Source of the DNA: Thalassomonas viridans
Lineage (GTDB): Bacteria; Pseudomonadota; Gammaproteobacteria; Enterobacterales; Alteromonadaceae
DNA length: 64,000 bases
Reading direction: 5' to 3'
NCBI RefSeq assembly: GCF_000948985.2
Contig: NZ_CP059733.1
Coordinates: 248,001-312,000, forward strand
In this document: positions 1 to 8,668 of the stretch, piece after piece
Numbering within the stretch: position 1 is the stretch's first letter
Layout: each line of letters starts with the position of its first letter
Translations under genes and position numbers: made by a program
Notes under the pieces: generated by a model
What the model was told of the DNA's origin: nothing
What the model saw: the letters and a program-made list of their open reading frames with translations, nothing else
The model's database searches: none

Positions 1-528
1 TGCTGGCTGGTGTTTCTTGCCAGCCTGTTCGGCGGCGCCCGTACCATTTTCAGTTACCTGCAGTTTTATCCGCAGCTGTCCTGGCAGGCTTTCATCGACC
101 AGCCGTTGCGGCTGCTGGGACCGGCGTTTTTTCATTTTTCCTGGCTGCATATCGTTTTTAATACCATGTGGTGGTGGCAGCTGGGGGGCAGCGTGGAAAA
201 GCTCCTGGGTAAAGGGGTGTTAGTGCACCTGTTGCTCTTGTCCGCCATAGCTTCCAATGTCGGCCAATACCTGGTTTCCGGGGCCAATTTCGGCGGTTTG
301 TCCGGTGTGGTCTACGCCCTGGTGGGTTTTGTCTGGTGGATGGGCTGGCTGGCGCCGGAAAAAGGCCTGTATCTGTCCAAGCCTTTGGTGGGCTTTTTAT
401 TGTTCTGGCTGCTTCTGGGATATACCGATGTTCTGCCTATCAATATGGCCAATACCGCACACTTGCTCGGACTGATCAGCGGCTGTTTGCTGGCTGTGGC
501 CCAGGTGGCGAGGAAAAACCGTACCTGA
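1..528 (+). CDS. glpG: Rhomboid intramembrane serine protease GlpG, 3' part
   Basis: The reading frame is open from the first base of the window, so the N-terminus lies outside it; 175 residues remain. Rhomboid proteases cleave transmembrane substrates inside the inner membrane. The protein is a run of hydrophobic helices. It carries HFSWLHIVFN followed by WWWQLGG, then the catalytic-serine motif GLSGVVYAL, and the catalytic histidine in ANTAHLLGLISG. The order and spacing closely follow E. coli GlpG (Ser201/His254), so GlpG fits better than a rhombosortase. A hairpin terminator follows the stop. The next gene converges from the other strand. Confidence 0.9.
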   Translation, partial: CWLVFLASLFGGARTIFSYLQFYPQLSWQAFIDQPLRLLGPAFFHFSWLHIVFNTMWWWQLGGSVEKLLGKGVLVHLLLLSAIASNVGQYLVSGANFGGLSGVVYALVGFVWWMGWLAPEKGLYLSKPLVGFLLFWLLLGYTDVLPINMANTAHLLGLISGCLLAVAQVARKNRT

Positions 529-559
529 GTTTTGTTTATCAGGGCGGATCACAGGATAC

Positions 560-590
560 AAAAAAGCAGGCCATCAGCGCCTGCTTTTTT
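560..590 (+). terminator. Rho-independent terminator after glpG
   Basis: A stem AAAAAGCAGGC pairs with GCCTGCTTTTT around a short loop and ends in a T run, about 30 bases after the glpG stop codon. The A-rich 5' side means it could also act on the opposite strand. Confidence 0.8.
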
Positions 591-798
591 GTACATGGAA
601 GTACTTATCCTGCGGTCACACGGAGGTGATGGAGCAGGGTTTGTATATGGAAGTACTTATCCTGCGGTATCACGGAGGTGATGGAGCAGGGTTTGTACAT
701 GGAAGTACTTATCCTGCGGTCACTCGGAGGTGATGGAGCAGGGTTTGTACACGGAGGTACTTATCCTGCGGTCACATGGAGGTGATGGAGCAAGGTTT
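591..798. repeat. Four tandem copies of a 52 bp unit
   Basis: Four head-to-tail copies start at 591, 643, 695 and 747, each exactly 52 bp long and differing at only a few bases. Each copy contains AGTACTTATCCTGCGGT or a one-base variant (copy 4 begins GGTACTT), then GGAGGTGATGGAGCA. In each copy a small dyad TCAC...GTGA is kept, even in copy 2 where its left half has moved by two bases. Because 52 is not a multiple of three, this is not a protein repeat. It fills the gap between the glpG terminator and the stop of the convergent FliL-like gene. Confidence 0.95.
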
Positions 799-809
799 AC
801 TGACAGGTT

Positions 810-1190
810 TTAATTATCCAGCCACTGGGTAAAGAGTAATTTCTTCACTAACGGCTTGCCGGTTTCCTGGGTCAGCAGGTTCTGGACCTTAAGTTCGCAC
901 AGGCGCTGGATTTCCGAGCGGCCGCGGATGGACTTTATTTTTTCTTCCGGCTGCTGGCCGATAATGGTAATGATGGCGTCGCGCAGCAGCGGCGAATGGT
1001 GTTCCACCACTTCAAAATTGTTGGGGCCTTCGATCATAAGTTCCACCGTCAGGCGCACATAACCCATTTTTTTCTTTACCGCGACATAATTAGTAACAAT
1101 GGCAGGTTCAAAACCATAATAAACGTAATCGGCTGCTTTGGTTGTCGGTATGGCTAACAGACAGACAAAAAACAATAGAGATTTTTTCAT
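810..1190 (-). CDS. FliL-like exported protein
   Basis: A 126-residue protein with an N-terminal signal or anchor segment (KKSLLFFVCLLAIPTTKA). It is followed by a domain resembling the periplasmic part of the flagellar basal-body protein FliL: a YVAVKKKMGYVRLTVELM strand region, then HHSPLLRDAIITIIG and a C-terminal amphipathic stretch. FliL helps stator function at the flagellar motor; this copy is outside any flagellar operon, and such solitary FliL-like genes beside glpG and ubiC are familiar in Alteromonadales. An in-frame ATG at 1202 would add four residues. Neither start has a good ribosome site, so the start is uncertain. The 52 bp repeat begins 12 bases past its stop. Confidence 0.7.
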   Translation of the reverse strand: MKKSLLFFVCLLAIPTTKAADYVYYGFEPAIVTNYVAVKKKMGYVRLTVELMIEGPNNFEVVEHHSPLLRDAIITIIGQQPEEKIKSIRGRSEIQRLCELKVQNLLTQETGKPLVKKLLFTQWLDN

Positions 1191-1439
1191 AATGGTCAAC
1201 ATGTTGTGTTTCTTGGTAATGGCAAAGTCCTTGGTGTTATAATAACCTGATTTTCACCTGAATAGTCTAACATTTTTATAAAAATCTGCTTTTTATTGCC
1301 CTCCCAATTGTCAAGCCAATCAGCCGGCAACTCAGGAATACCGCTCAGGTAGCAAATTTGCCCCGGCCTGAGGGATTCATTATGGGAAAGGCAAAAACCC
1401 TGATATCATGTGCGCGTTTAAAGTTAACTGTCTACGAAT

Positions 1440-2015
1440 ATGAGTGAACAACATCTTTTATTTCCGGTAACCCTGGACGTCAGCTGGCAAAAGCCGGCGG
1501 CCTGTCCTTTACCCGCCGGTTTGCGTGACTGGTTGCTTGCTCCCGGCTCCCTGACCGCCAGATTAAAGCAGCTGTGCTCACATTTTCGCGTGCAAGTGCT
1601 GGGACAGCAGATTGTGCCTTGCAGCCAGGCGGAAGCCCATGGCGATATCAGACCCGGCGATCAGGTGCTGGTACGGGAAGTAATACTCTATTGCGATGAG
1701 GTTGCCCAGGTGTTTGCCCGGAGCTTATTGCCTTTGACCAGTCTGACCGGCAGCGAGCGTCAGCTGGCCCACCTGGGAGAGCAACCCTTGGGGCAAGTTA
1801 TCTTCAACAGCCCGGATTTGCAGCGTAAGGATATCGAAGTTGCCCGTTTGGGGCGGCAAAGCCCGGTGGCGGAGCTGGCCCGGAGCATGGCGCTTGAAGA
1901 CTTCAGCCAGTTGTGGGGGCGGCGCTCGTTATTTTACCTGCAGCAAAAACCTATTATGGTGGCGGAAGTCTTTTTACCCGGCGCTTTTGCCTACCAGGAA
2001 GAGGCGCTTGCCTGA
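1440..2015 (+). CDS. ubiC: Chorismate pyruvate-lyase UbiC
   Basis: UbiC cleaves chorismate to 4-hydroxybenzoate and pyruvate, the first committed step of ubiquinone synthesis, in the cytoplasm. The 191-residue protein aligns with E. coli UbiC along its length. It has the N-terminal LRDWLLAPGSLTARL segment, the LVREVILYC region with the active-site arginine, LGEQPLGQVIF, the WGRRSLFYLQQKP strand, and a C-terminal VAEVFLPGA containing the conserved glutamate. It is 57 bases upstream of ubiA, which acts on its product, so the two probably form an operon. No clear Shine-Dalgarno sequence precedes the ATG. Confidence 0.92.
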   Translation: MSEQHLLFPVTLDVSWQKPAACPLPAGLRDWLLAPGSLTARLKQLCSHFRVQVLGQQIVPCSQAEAHGDIRPGDQVLVREVILYCDEVAQVFARSLLPLTSLTGSERQLAHLGEQPLGQVIFNSPDLQRKDIEVARLGRQSPVAELARSMALEDFSQLWGRRSLFYLQQKPIMVAEVFLPGAFAYQEEALA

Positions 2016-2072
2016 TGTTGTCCTTTAAGGCGGTAAATCTTTTTATGCGTATGTTTCACAGGAGTTTTTGTT

Positions 2073-2936
2073 GTGGCCAATGAACTTGCGGCTAAGTGGC
2101 GGGGGGTTGTGGAGATCACCCGGCTGAATAAACCCATAGGCAGTTATCTTTTGCTGTGGCCGACCTATTGGGCCCTGTGGGTGGCGGCCGGCGGTTTTCC
2201 CGGGCTGGAGCTGCTGGTGATCTTTACCCTGGGAGTGTTTGTGATGCGCAGCGCCGGTTGCGTGATCAATGATTTTGCCGACCGCAAGGTGGACGGCCAG
2301 GTGGCGCGCACCAGTCAACGGCCTTTGATCACCGGTTTGATCAGCGAAAAAGATGCCCTGGCCTTGTTTGGCTTTTTACTCGGCATCGCCCTGGCGCTGG
2401 TGTTATCCCTGAGCTGGTTTACCATACAGCTTTCCTTTATCGCCCTGGGACTGGCGACCTTATATCCCTTTATGAAACGCTATACCCATTTGCCCCAGGT
2501 GGTATTGGGGGCGGCGTTTAGCTGGGGCATGATCATGGCCTTTGCCGAGCTTGAGGGCAGGGTGCCGACGGTGGCCTGGCTGTTGTTCGCCGCCAACCTG
2601 TTGTGGACCGTGGCCTACGATACTATGTATGCCATGGTTGACCGGGACGATGATATCAAGATCGGGGTGAAATCCACGGCGATTTTATTCGGCCGTTTCG
2701 ACAAGCGTATTATCGGTTTGTTGCAGGTGATGACCCTGGCTTTGCTGGTGCAGGTGGGAGAGCTGCTTGCCATGGGCTGGCCCTATCATCTGAGCCTGGT
2801 AATTTGCGGCGGCCTGTTCTGTTACCAGCAAATGCTGATCAGCGGGCGCAAACGGGAACTGTGTTTCCAGGCTTTTTTAAACAACCACCTGGTGGGGCTG
2901 GTGATCTTTACCGGTTTCTTTATCGAATATCTTTAA
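2073..2936 (+). CDS. ubiA: 4-hydroxybenzoate polyprenyltransferase UbiA
   Basis: This inner-membrane enzyme attaches the polyprenyl tail to 4-hydroxybenzoate in ubiquinone synthesis. The 287-residue protein has about eight hydrophobic segments. It has both Mg-binding aspartate motifs of the UbiA family: [20 protein letters not shown] (NDxxDxxxD) and, later, [20 protein letters not shown]. The start is GTG, supported by an AGGAG about nine bases upstream. It follows ubiC directly, and a strong hairpin terminator separates it from convergent plsB. Confidence 0.95.
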   Translation: MANELAAKWRGVVEITRLNKPIGSYLLLWPTYWALWVAAGGFPGLELLVIFTLGVFVMRSAGCVINDFADRKVDGQVARTSQRPLITGLISEKDALALFGFLLGIALALVLSLSWFTIQLSFIALGLATLYPFMKRYTHLPQVVLGAAFSWGMIMAFAELEGRVPTVAWLLFAANLLWTVAYDTMYAMVDRDDDIKIGVKSTAILFGRFDKRIIGLLQVMTLALLVQVGELLAMGWPYHLSLVICGGLFCYQQMLISGRKRELCFQAFLNNHLVGLVIFTGFFIEYL

Positions 2937-2965
2937 CTTCGCTTTCTAAAGAAAAGAGCTAAAAA

Positions 2966-2999
2966 AACGGCTAAGCAGGGGTTGCACTGCTTAGCCGTT
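2966..2999. terminator. Bidirectional terminator between ubiA and plsB
   Basis: A perfect 13 bp stem, AACGGCTAAGCAG pairing with CTGCTTAGCCGTT, closes an eight-base loop between two convergent genes. It has A/T-rich flanks on both sides, so it can serve both strands. Confidence 0.88.
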
Positions 3000-3017
3000 A
3001 TTTGTTGGCGAATCGCC

Positions 3018-5459
3018 TTAGCGGGCGATACTCTGTAAGACCTCAATATCCACCAGGTTGGTGACTATGGCTTTCAGCTCCGCCAGGCCGGTGCTTTCCA
3101 TTAGGCGCCCCTGTTCATCGACATCTATATAGCCCTGCTCCCTCATGGCATTGATCAAGGTGCCCTGGGCTTTCTTGTCGATAAATTCCGGGGCATTGAT
3201 ATTGCTGAGCACAGACAGGCGTTTGGCGATGGCCACTACCTTATCTTCCAGCTCGCCTTTGCCCACCGGCGCCAGGCGGCAAACCAGCGAGGCTATGATG
3301 GCAAACCTTTGCAGGGTTTCGTCAACACATTCCCCCATCAGGCGCACTTTAGTGCGCAACTGGGTATCGTCGGTAAGCGACCAGAAGCCGGCTTTGCTTT
3401 GTCTGGCGATATCCTGCTGGCCAAGGAAAGCTAATACCTGTTCGACCTGGGTGGCGACGGCCTGCTCGTCCTGCCATAAGAATAGATCGCCTTTGCTCAG
3501 GGCGATAATCTTCTGTACCTGCTCAAGCAGGTCGTTATGATTGATTTTCGGGGTATATTCCAGAATGCGGCATACCAGGGCAGGCAGGACATAGGTATGC
3601 AGAATATTGTTGCGGTAATAGCGCATTTCCAGCAGGGACGAGCCTGTCAGGGATACTATGGCGCCGAAGCTGTCTTCACTGACGGTGACCTTGCCCAGCT
3701 TGATCACATGGGCCAGCAAAGCCTGGCCGTTGTCTTGCGGAACCGTCAGCTGATCGCTGTACGGCGCCTGGCGCTGCATATCCATAAAGAAGTCCAGCTG
3801 GGCTTCCAGCTGCGCCTTGGACAGGGCTTTGTTTTCCGACGACTGCAAAATCAGGGCGGTCAGGGCGACGCCGTTGAGGGCGGCGGAGCGGTTGACCGAG
3901 GTCATCACCTGGTTTGCCAGCACATTCACGCTCGGGGTCAGCCAGCTGGGCTTTTGCGGATCCACCGGGTCTATGGCGGACTTCCAGTCGGGCACCTGCT
4001 GGTTAAGGAACTGGTTGATGTTCATCGGCTGGCCGAAATTGACATAACCCTTACCGTAGTTGCGCAGGTTTTTAATGGCTTTGAGCACGCCGAAGATAGA
4101 TTCTTTTTTCTTCTGGCTGCCGCTTAATTCCTTGTGGTAGGTGCCCACTTCCATCACATGCTCGTAACCGATATAAACAGGCACCAGGGTCAGGGGCCTG
4201 TCTATGCCCCTTAGCAGGCTTTGTATGGTCATGGCCAGCATGCCGGTTTTCGGCGCCAGCAGGCGGCCGGTGCGGCTGCGGCCGCCTTCGGTGTAGTATT
4301 TGACCGAGTAGCCGCGCTCGAACAATAACCCCAGGTATTCGCGGAAGATGGTGGAATACAGGCGGTTGCCGCGGAAACTGCGGCGGATGAAAAAGGCCCC
4401 GGCCTTGCGGAAAATCGGGCCGGCGGGCCAGAAGTTCAGGTTAATGCCGGCGGCGATACGCGGCGTCACCAGGCCCTCATGATAGATGACATAGGTGAGC
4501 AACAGGTAATCCATATGGCTGCGGTGGCAGGGTACGTAAATGATCTCATGGCCGTCCTGGGCAAGTTCACGCAAGACTTTGGCATTTTTTACTTCTATGC
4601 CGTCATAGAGACGGTTCCACAACCAGCTGAGCATACGTTCGCCGAAACGTATCATGGAATCGCGGTAATCGCCGGCAATTTCATCCATGATCGCCAGTGC
4701 CTGTTTTTTCACTTTGGCTTCGTCCAGCCCTTTGTTTTTCACTTCATCGGCGATCAACCGCTTGATGGACGGGTTGGCGAACAGGGCGGTAAACATCTGT
4801 TGCCGGTGCATCAACCGGGGGCCGGTGGCGGCTATGGTCTGGCGGTGGAAATGGAAGCGGGCCACCCGCATAAACTTGTGGGCGGTGCGTTCGTCGTGGC
4901 CGTGGTTATCCACCATATAACGGAACGACAGGGCTTCGCTGAAACGTACCAAGGTATGGCGGCCAAGGAACAAGACAATAAAAAACTTGCGCAGCCAGTT
5001 GGGGGATTCCTGATCCGCCAGCAGGGTGCCGACATTGGCATCGTTTTTTTCCTTGGCGGGGATGCGTCCCCAGATCAGGTTGGCGGGGATCAGCTGGGCA
5101 TCCAGCTGCCCGTCCCGGGTATGCTGGTCCAGTATCGCCAGTCCCTGGCTGGTGGCCGTGGTTTTACCTGCCTTGCCCCAGGGCAGTACCGAAGAAGGTT
5201 TTTCCAGGCATAAGGTGCGGGGAACCAATTGGCCGCCTATTTTCACCTGGTCCAAAGGATCCGGCAGTTTTTGCTGCTTACAGGCGCTTTGCAGTGCCAG
5301 CAAATCGCTGGCGCTTTGGTAACGCACTATGTAGAAAATCGGCTTTTCAGGTGCGCCGGCAGTGGAGATATCCTGGCTGTCAGGAACGACTTTACAGCGG
5401 ACTAATAAGCGTACCGGCAGTTTTAATAATAAATAAAATAATGAACGTAGTGCTAACAT
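3018..5459 (-). CDS. plsB: Glycerol-3-phosphate 1-O-acyltransferase PlsB
   Basis: PlsB acylates sn-glycerol 3-phosphate at position 1, the first step of phospholipid synthesis, at the inner membrane. The 813-residue length matches E. coli PlsB (807). The acyltransferase HX4D motif appears as CHRSHMDYLLL near residue 311. It is followed by the later blocks GAFFIRRSFRGNRLYS, YTEGGRSRTGRLL and TLVPVYIGYEHVME, all typical of this family. The N-terminus has a hydrophobic stretch (RSLFYLLLKLPVRLL). It converges on ubiA. In E. coli the same ubiC-ubiA-plsB order is found but with plsB on the opposite strand, as here. Confidence 0.96.
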   Translation of the reverse strand: MLALRSLFYLLLKLPVRLLVRCKVVPDSQDISTAGAPEKPIFYIVRYQSASDLLALQSACKQQKLPDPLDQVKIGGQLVPRTLCLEKPSSVLPWGKAGKTTATSQGLAILDQHTRDGQLDAQLIPANLIWGRIPAKEKNDANVGTLLADQESPNWLRKFFIVLFLGRHTLVRFSEALSFRYMVDNHGHDERTAHKFMRVARFHFHRQTIAATGPRLMHRQQMFTALFANPSIKRLIADEVKNKGLDEAKVKKQALAIMDEIAGDYRDSMIRFGERMLSWLWNRLYDGIEVKNAKVLRELAQDGHEIIYVPCHRSHMDYLLLTYVIYHEGLVTPRIAAGINLNFWPAGPIFRKAGAFFIRRSFRGNRLYSTIFREYLGLLFERGYSVKYYTEGGRSRTGRLLAPKTGMLAMTIQSLLRGIDRPLTLVPVYIGYEHVMEVGTYHKELSGSQKKKESIFGVLKAIKNLRNYGKGYVNFGQPMNINQFLNQQVPDWKSAIDPVDPQKPSWLTPSVNVLANQVMTSVNRSAALNGVALTALILQSSENKALSKAQLEAQLDFFMDMQRQAPYSDQLTVPQDNGQALLAHVIKLGKVTVSEDSFGAIVSLTGSSLLEMRYYRNNILHTYVLPALVCRILEYTPKINHNDLLEQVQKIIALSKGDLFLWQDEQAVATQVEQVLAFLGQQDIARQSKAGFWSLTDDTQLRTKVRLMGECVDETLQRFAIIASLVCRLAPVGKGELEDKVVAIAKRLSVLSNINAPEFIDKKAQGTLINAMREQGYIDVDEQGRLMESTGLAELKAIVTNLVDIEVLQSIAR

Positions 5460-5623
5460 ATTGTTTCGACCAGCTTTATCAAGGGCGACATTTTAACACC
5501 CTTAAATAAACTTGTCCTTATGGCAACTAGATTAATTATTGATCGTTAACGGGATAAGCGGCTTTGCCGCCGGATGAAGCCTGAAGTACAGCATAGGAGG
5601 GATGTCAGGAAAGCAAGCGTGAA

Positions 5624-5651
5624 AAGCAGCACCTGTAGGCAGGTGCTGCTT
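5624..5651 (-). terminator. Terminator after the thioredoxin-like gene
   Basis: A perfect 12 bp stem AAGCAGCACCTG / CAGGTGCTGCTT with a four-base loop ends in TTTTC when read on the minus strand, ten bases past the stop of the thioredoxin-fold gene. Confidence 0.85.
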
Positions 5652-5660
5652 GGCATATTT

Positions 5661-6161
5661 TCAGGAACACAAACCGCCGGTTTGCAGCGCTATGGCCCTT
5701 TTGAGTTTGTCCGGCGGAATATAACCGCGCCGGCTGGCCAGCAGCTTACCTGCCGGGCCGAAAAACAGGGTTACCGGGGTGGCTTCGAATCCGCTCAGTA
5801 AACGCATAAAGCCTTTATCGGCTTGCAGTGCCGGCAGGGGCGCGGCAAATCTACGCAACTCCCGCTTTAAGGTTCGCTTGTTGCCACGGGTGCCGATAAG
5901 CACGGTTGAAAAAGCGCCGCCGCACAAGTGTTCGAGGCGGGCGAGATCGGCAATCTGCTTGTCGCACCAGGGACACTCCGGCTGGAACACCACGGCTATC
6001 CGGGTAGCCCCCCGGTAGTCGGCAAGGCTTTTACTTTCCCTGTCCGTCAGGCTTTTCAGGGGATAATGGTAAAGCCCCCCGGCCGATGCCGGCGCCAGCA
6101 GCACCTGCATCAGCAAGAGCCCTGAGGCAAGCCGCTTACAGTTTGATTTCCAGCCCGGCAT
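5661..6161 (-). CDS. Exported thioredoxin-fold protein (CPWC)
   Basis: A 166-residue protein with a hydrophobic N-terminal export segment (LASGLLLMQVLLAPASAG). The thioredoxin-like domain follows, with the redox motif PECPWCDKQ (Cys63, Cys66) and the cis-proline loop in FEATPVTLFFGPAGKLL. The ATG at 6161 is chosen because GAAGAGAG lies eight bases upstream; longer in-frame starts would run far into the receptor gene. Its first 26 bases overlap the end of the upstream TonB receptor gene, which implies translational coupling and a shared Fur-controlled transcript. A periplasmic thiol-disulfide role is likely from the fold; the partner is unknown, the receptor's Cys pair being one candidate. Confidence 0.72.
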   Translation of the reverse strand: MPGWKSNCKRLASGLLLMQVLLAPASAGGLYHYPLKSLTDRESKSLADYRGATRIAVVFQPECPWCDKQIADLARLEHLCGGAFSTVLIGTRGNKRTLKRELRRFAAPLPALQADKGFMRLLSGFEATPVTLFFGPAGKLLASRRGYIPPDKLKRAIALQTGGLCS

Positions 6162-8256
6162 AGAACTCTCTTCCGTGTAATGGACCATAGATATAAGCCA
6201 CGTCGTAGCCGCCGGCGGCGTCGAAGAACAGCGGCGTATCACCTTCATCTATCTGGGTGTATTCAAACAGGTTGGAGACGCCCGCGTATACCGCGGCATG
6301 ATCCGTCAGCTGATATTTCAGCTTGATGTTGGAGGTTGAAAAGCTGCCGGCATCCAACGGTTTGGCGGTCGCCGGGTTATTAAGGACATTGGTGCCCTCA
6401 TAGCCGTAATCACGCAGGTCCCGGCTGCCGAACCAAGTGGTGGAAAAGTTGACTTCCAGGGCATGCCAGGTCCAGTTGATGTCCATGCCGATGCGGTTTT
6501 CGATCGGGGCGATGGCGTAAGAGGACTTAAAGGCGCTGTCGTAAATAAAACGCTCCAGGCTCAGGTTTACCAGCAAGTTCTCGGTTGCCTGGTAGCCGGC
6601 CACGAGATCCAATGTGGTCACCCGGGCGGTTTCCTCCAGCTGGGTTAGTACCGGTACCCCGTCCCGGGTTTCGCTAAGTTCTGCCAGATGCTCAACTTCA
6701 GAGGTTGCCGCCGACAGGGTCGCCGTCAGGGCTTCCCCTTCGTAACTTAGCGAGTAGTTGTAGGACATGGAGCGTTCCAGTTCCTGTACGTCTATCTGAT
6801 AGCCAAGTTCCGCATCGAGAATACCATGGTCCGTTTCGAAAAAGGATAGGGGAGCCCGGTAACCGCGACCGGCGGACAGACGGGATGTCAGCGCCTGGGA
6901 GTGGAAGAAGCGGACATCGATCCTGGGGGCAAAGATGGTTTCATCTATCTCAGTACCCGGTTTTTGCGGATCGATAAAGTCGGCTTCGACCTTATCGACA
7001 CGCAATGCCAGGGAGATTTCCAGGTTGTTGCTTGGTGTCCAGACATCCTGGATAAAGAGTCCGTAGGTATTGTAGTCGAAGGAGTCGGAAACATAGGCGT
7101 CGACACCGGACAGCGCCTTGGTTTCTGAACGCATTTCCTCCTGCCGGGAGTCCATGCCTAAGCTGAGGAAGTGGCGGTCGTTAAGGAAATAATCGAACTT
7201 GCCGCGCAGGTAGAGCATTTTGTCGTCGGCGTAATAGTCTATGCCTTCATAGAAAGAGTCCTGTTCGTGTTTGGCCCAGCTGACGGCAAATTCCGAGGTG
7301 AGATCCTCGTTTTGCTCCGTCAGCCATTTTACATAGGCTTCGTCCCGGCTGGTCTTGATCCACTCGGTGGTTTCCCAGGGTTTGCCGATAAAGGCTTTGC
7401 GCACGTCGTTGTCGGCAAACAGCTGTTCGGAATCTACGCCGTCAAAGCTTGACAGCGCAGCGCCTATGGAGTTGGTCAGTTCGCCTATCATAGGACCGCC
7501 GAAGACCTCCGAGTTGACCTTAGATATCCGCAGCTGGACATTGTTGTAATCATTGAAATCATGGCTGATGCGCGCGGTATAAGACTGGTTTTCCTGGAAC
7601 GGGGCTTCGCTGACGCCGTTATTGTCATGATCTTCCTGATCTTGCTTGTCATACTGGGCAATCAGGGTAATGCCGGTTTTGCCGTCTTCGCTGACCCCGG
7701 TGGCACTGCCTTTGAAAGCGGTAAAATCGTGGGACCCCTTGGCGTAGTCAAAGGAAGCGGCATTTTCATAGGCGTCTTTGGTGATAATATTGATGGTGCC
7801 GCCGATCGCCTCGGGAGCAATCAGGGAGGCGCCGGCGCCGCGGGCGATTTCGATGCGGTCAACCCCGGTGGTGGCAATAGCGTCAACGGCGTAAAACCCT
7901 GAGATCAGGGTATGGGTGGGCAGGTCGTCCACTAGAATGGTGGTGTGCTCCCCTTTCATGCCGTTCAGCATCACCCGCTTAACTCCGCACATGGAGCATT
8001 CGTTGGAGACCCGCACCCCGGGTTCATCCTGAATCGCTTCAGTCAGGCTCAGGGCGTTTTTATTGTCAATCATGGCCTGATCCAGTACTTCGGTCTTCTG
8101 GATCACATCCTTGAGCCGGCCCGCCTGTTCCAGCTTCTGGCGGACACCGCGTACTTCAATGACTTCGAGTTCGCCCTCCTGCTGGGCAAAAGCTACCTCG
8201 GGGGTGAATACCGGCAGGGCGGCGGCAATGGCCAAAGCCAGGGAAGGATATTTCAT
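6136..8256 (-). CDS. TonB-dependent outer-membrane receptor with CxxC in the plug
   Basis: A 706-residue receptor with a signal peptide (LALAIAAALPVFTPEVAFA). A possible TonB box, ELEVIEVRG, follows, then a plug domain at about residues 45-165 and a long beta-barrel ending in a C-terminal aromatic-rich strand (GREFYAGLEIKL). The plug is unusual: where most receptors have a simple RG loop it has NECSMCGVKRVMLNGMKGEH, with Cys87 and Cys90. TonB receptors import scarce ligands such as siderophores, haem, cobalamin or metals. The Fur box upstream points to iron or an iron-linked ligand, but the substrate cannot be read from sequence. A thioredoxin-fold gene overlaps its 3' end. Confidence 0.85.
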   Translation of the reverse strand: MKYPSLALAIAAALPVFTPEVAFAQQEGELEVIEVRGVRQKLEQAGRLKDVIQKTEVLDQAMIDNKNALSLTEAIQDEPGVRVSNECSMCGVKRVMLNGMKGEHTTILVDDLPTHTLISGFYAVDAIATTGVDRIEIARGAGASLIAPEAIGGTINIITKDAYENAASFDYAKGSHDFTAFKGSATGVSEDGKTGITLIAQYDKQDQEDHDNNGVSEAPFQENQSYTARISHDFNDYNNVQLRISKVNSEVFGGPMIGELTNSIGAALSSFDGVDSEQLFADNDVRKAFIGKPWETTEWIKTSRDEAYVKWLTEQNEDLTSEFAVSWAKHEQDSFYEGIDYYADDKMLYLRGKFDYFLNDRHFLSLGMDSRQEEMRSETKALSGVDAYVSDSFDYNTYGLFIQDVWTPSNNLEISLALRVDKVEADFIDPQKPGTEIDETIFAPRIDVRFFHSQALTSRLSAGRGYRAPLSFFETDHGILDAELGYQIDVQELERSMSYNYSLSYEGEALTATLSAATSEVEHLAELSETRDGVPVLTQLEETARVTTLDLVAGYQATENLLVNLSLERFIYDSAFKSSYAIAPIENRIGMDINWTWHALEVNFSTTWFGSRDLRDYGYEGTNVLNNPATAKPLDAGSFSTSNIKLKYQLTDHAAVYAGVSNLFEYTQIDEGDTPLFFDAAGGYDVAYIYGPLHGREFYAGLEIKL

Positions 8257-8324
8257 GATTACAGCACCTTATACAGATTTAGTGATGGATTGACGGCAAT
8301 GATAAGCTGTCAATTATAAGTTGC

Positions 8325-8343
8325 AATGATAATTATTATCATT
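8325..8343. promoter_or_regulatory. Fur box upstream of the TonB receptor
   Basis: AATGATAATTATTATCATT is an exact 9-1-9 palindrome and contains the 7-1-7 Fur core TGATAAT-n-ATTATCA without a mismatch. It lies about 70 bases upstream of the receptor start, where it would overlap the promoter. Repression by iron-loaded Fur is expected. Confidence 0.85.
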
Positions 8344-8621
8344 TACAGATTGTTTAAACTTTATTTGATCTGTAACAGGAATCGGCTTTTTACTAAAGAA
8401 AATACGGGTCATTGCCTGAGGAATAAAACCCGGAATCTCTTTGGGCAGAATAAAGTTTGGGGAGTTATTTTTTGAGGGGAATACCTGCCATGGCTGTACC
8501 TTTTTTCAAAACCTAATTATATTTCAAATGATTGATATTACTTTGTTTTGTCTGTTGCTAACTCCCCGGTGTGAAACAAAATTCGTTATTCTTGCGACAA
8601 AAATTTGCGTTTATGCCGAGG

Positions 8622-8637
8622 CTGTATATACTGACAG
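8622..8637. promoter_or_regulatory. LexA (SOS) box 1 of lexA
   Basis: CTGTATATACTGACAG fits CTGT-N8-ACAG and differs by one base from the first box of E. coli lexA. It lies 31 bases upstream of the lexA start and implies autorepression. Confidence 0.92.
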
Positions 8638-8645
8638 TAAGCTCA

Positions 8646-8661
8646 CTGTACAGAACGACAG
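8646..8661. promoter_or_regulatory. LexA (SOS) box 2 of lexA
   Basis: CTGTACAGAACGACAG also fits CTGT-N8-ACAG, though its centre is less A/T-rich than box 1. The two boxes lie 24 bases apart start to start, and E. coli lexA likewise has two. This second box ends only seven bases before the start codon and overlaps the ribosome site. Confidence 0.8.
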
Positions 8662-8668
8662 GACCACT

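Noticed and set aside
1..528. Truncated rhomboid as the rhombosortase for the GlyGly-CTERM protease
   Set aside because: The motifs and spacing follow GlpG closely (WWWQLGG, GLSGVVYAL, ANTAHLLG), so the housekeeping rhomboid is the better call.
591..798. Repeat array as a possible CRISPR
   Set aside because: The copies are contiguous with no unique spacers, the unit is 52 bp and no cas gene is near. It is a plain tandem repeat.
4479..5213. Open frame of 244 codons opposite plsB
   Set aside because: It lies wholly inside plsB on the other strand, has no recognisable domain or ribosome site, and is a by-product of GC-rich codon use. Similar long antisense frames inside coxA, lexA, gspD, gspE and gspF were dropped for the same reason.
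6162..6248. Longer start for the CPWC thioredoxin-like protein
   Set aside because: The added residues lie deep in the receptor gene and put a non-hydrophobic stretch before the export signal. The ATG at 6161 has a good ribosome site.
8441..8668. N-terminal extension of LexA by 76 codons
   Set aside because: The extension contains both SOS boxes and the promoter and has no similarity to LexA. The 204-residue form matches the family exactly.
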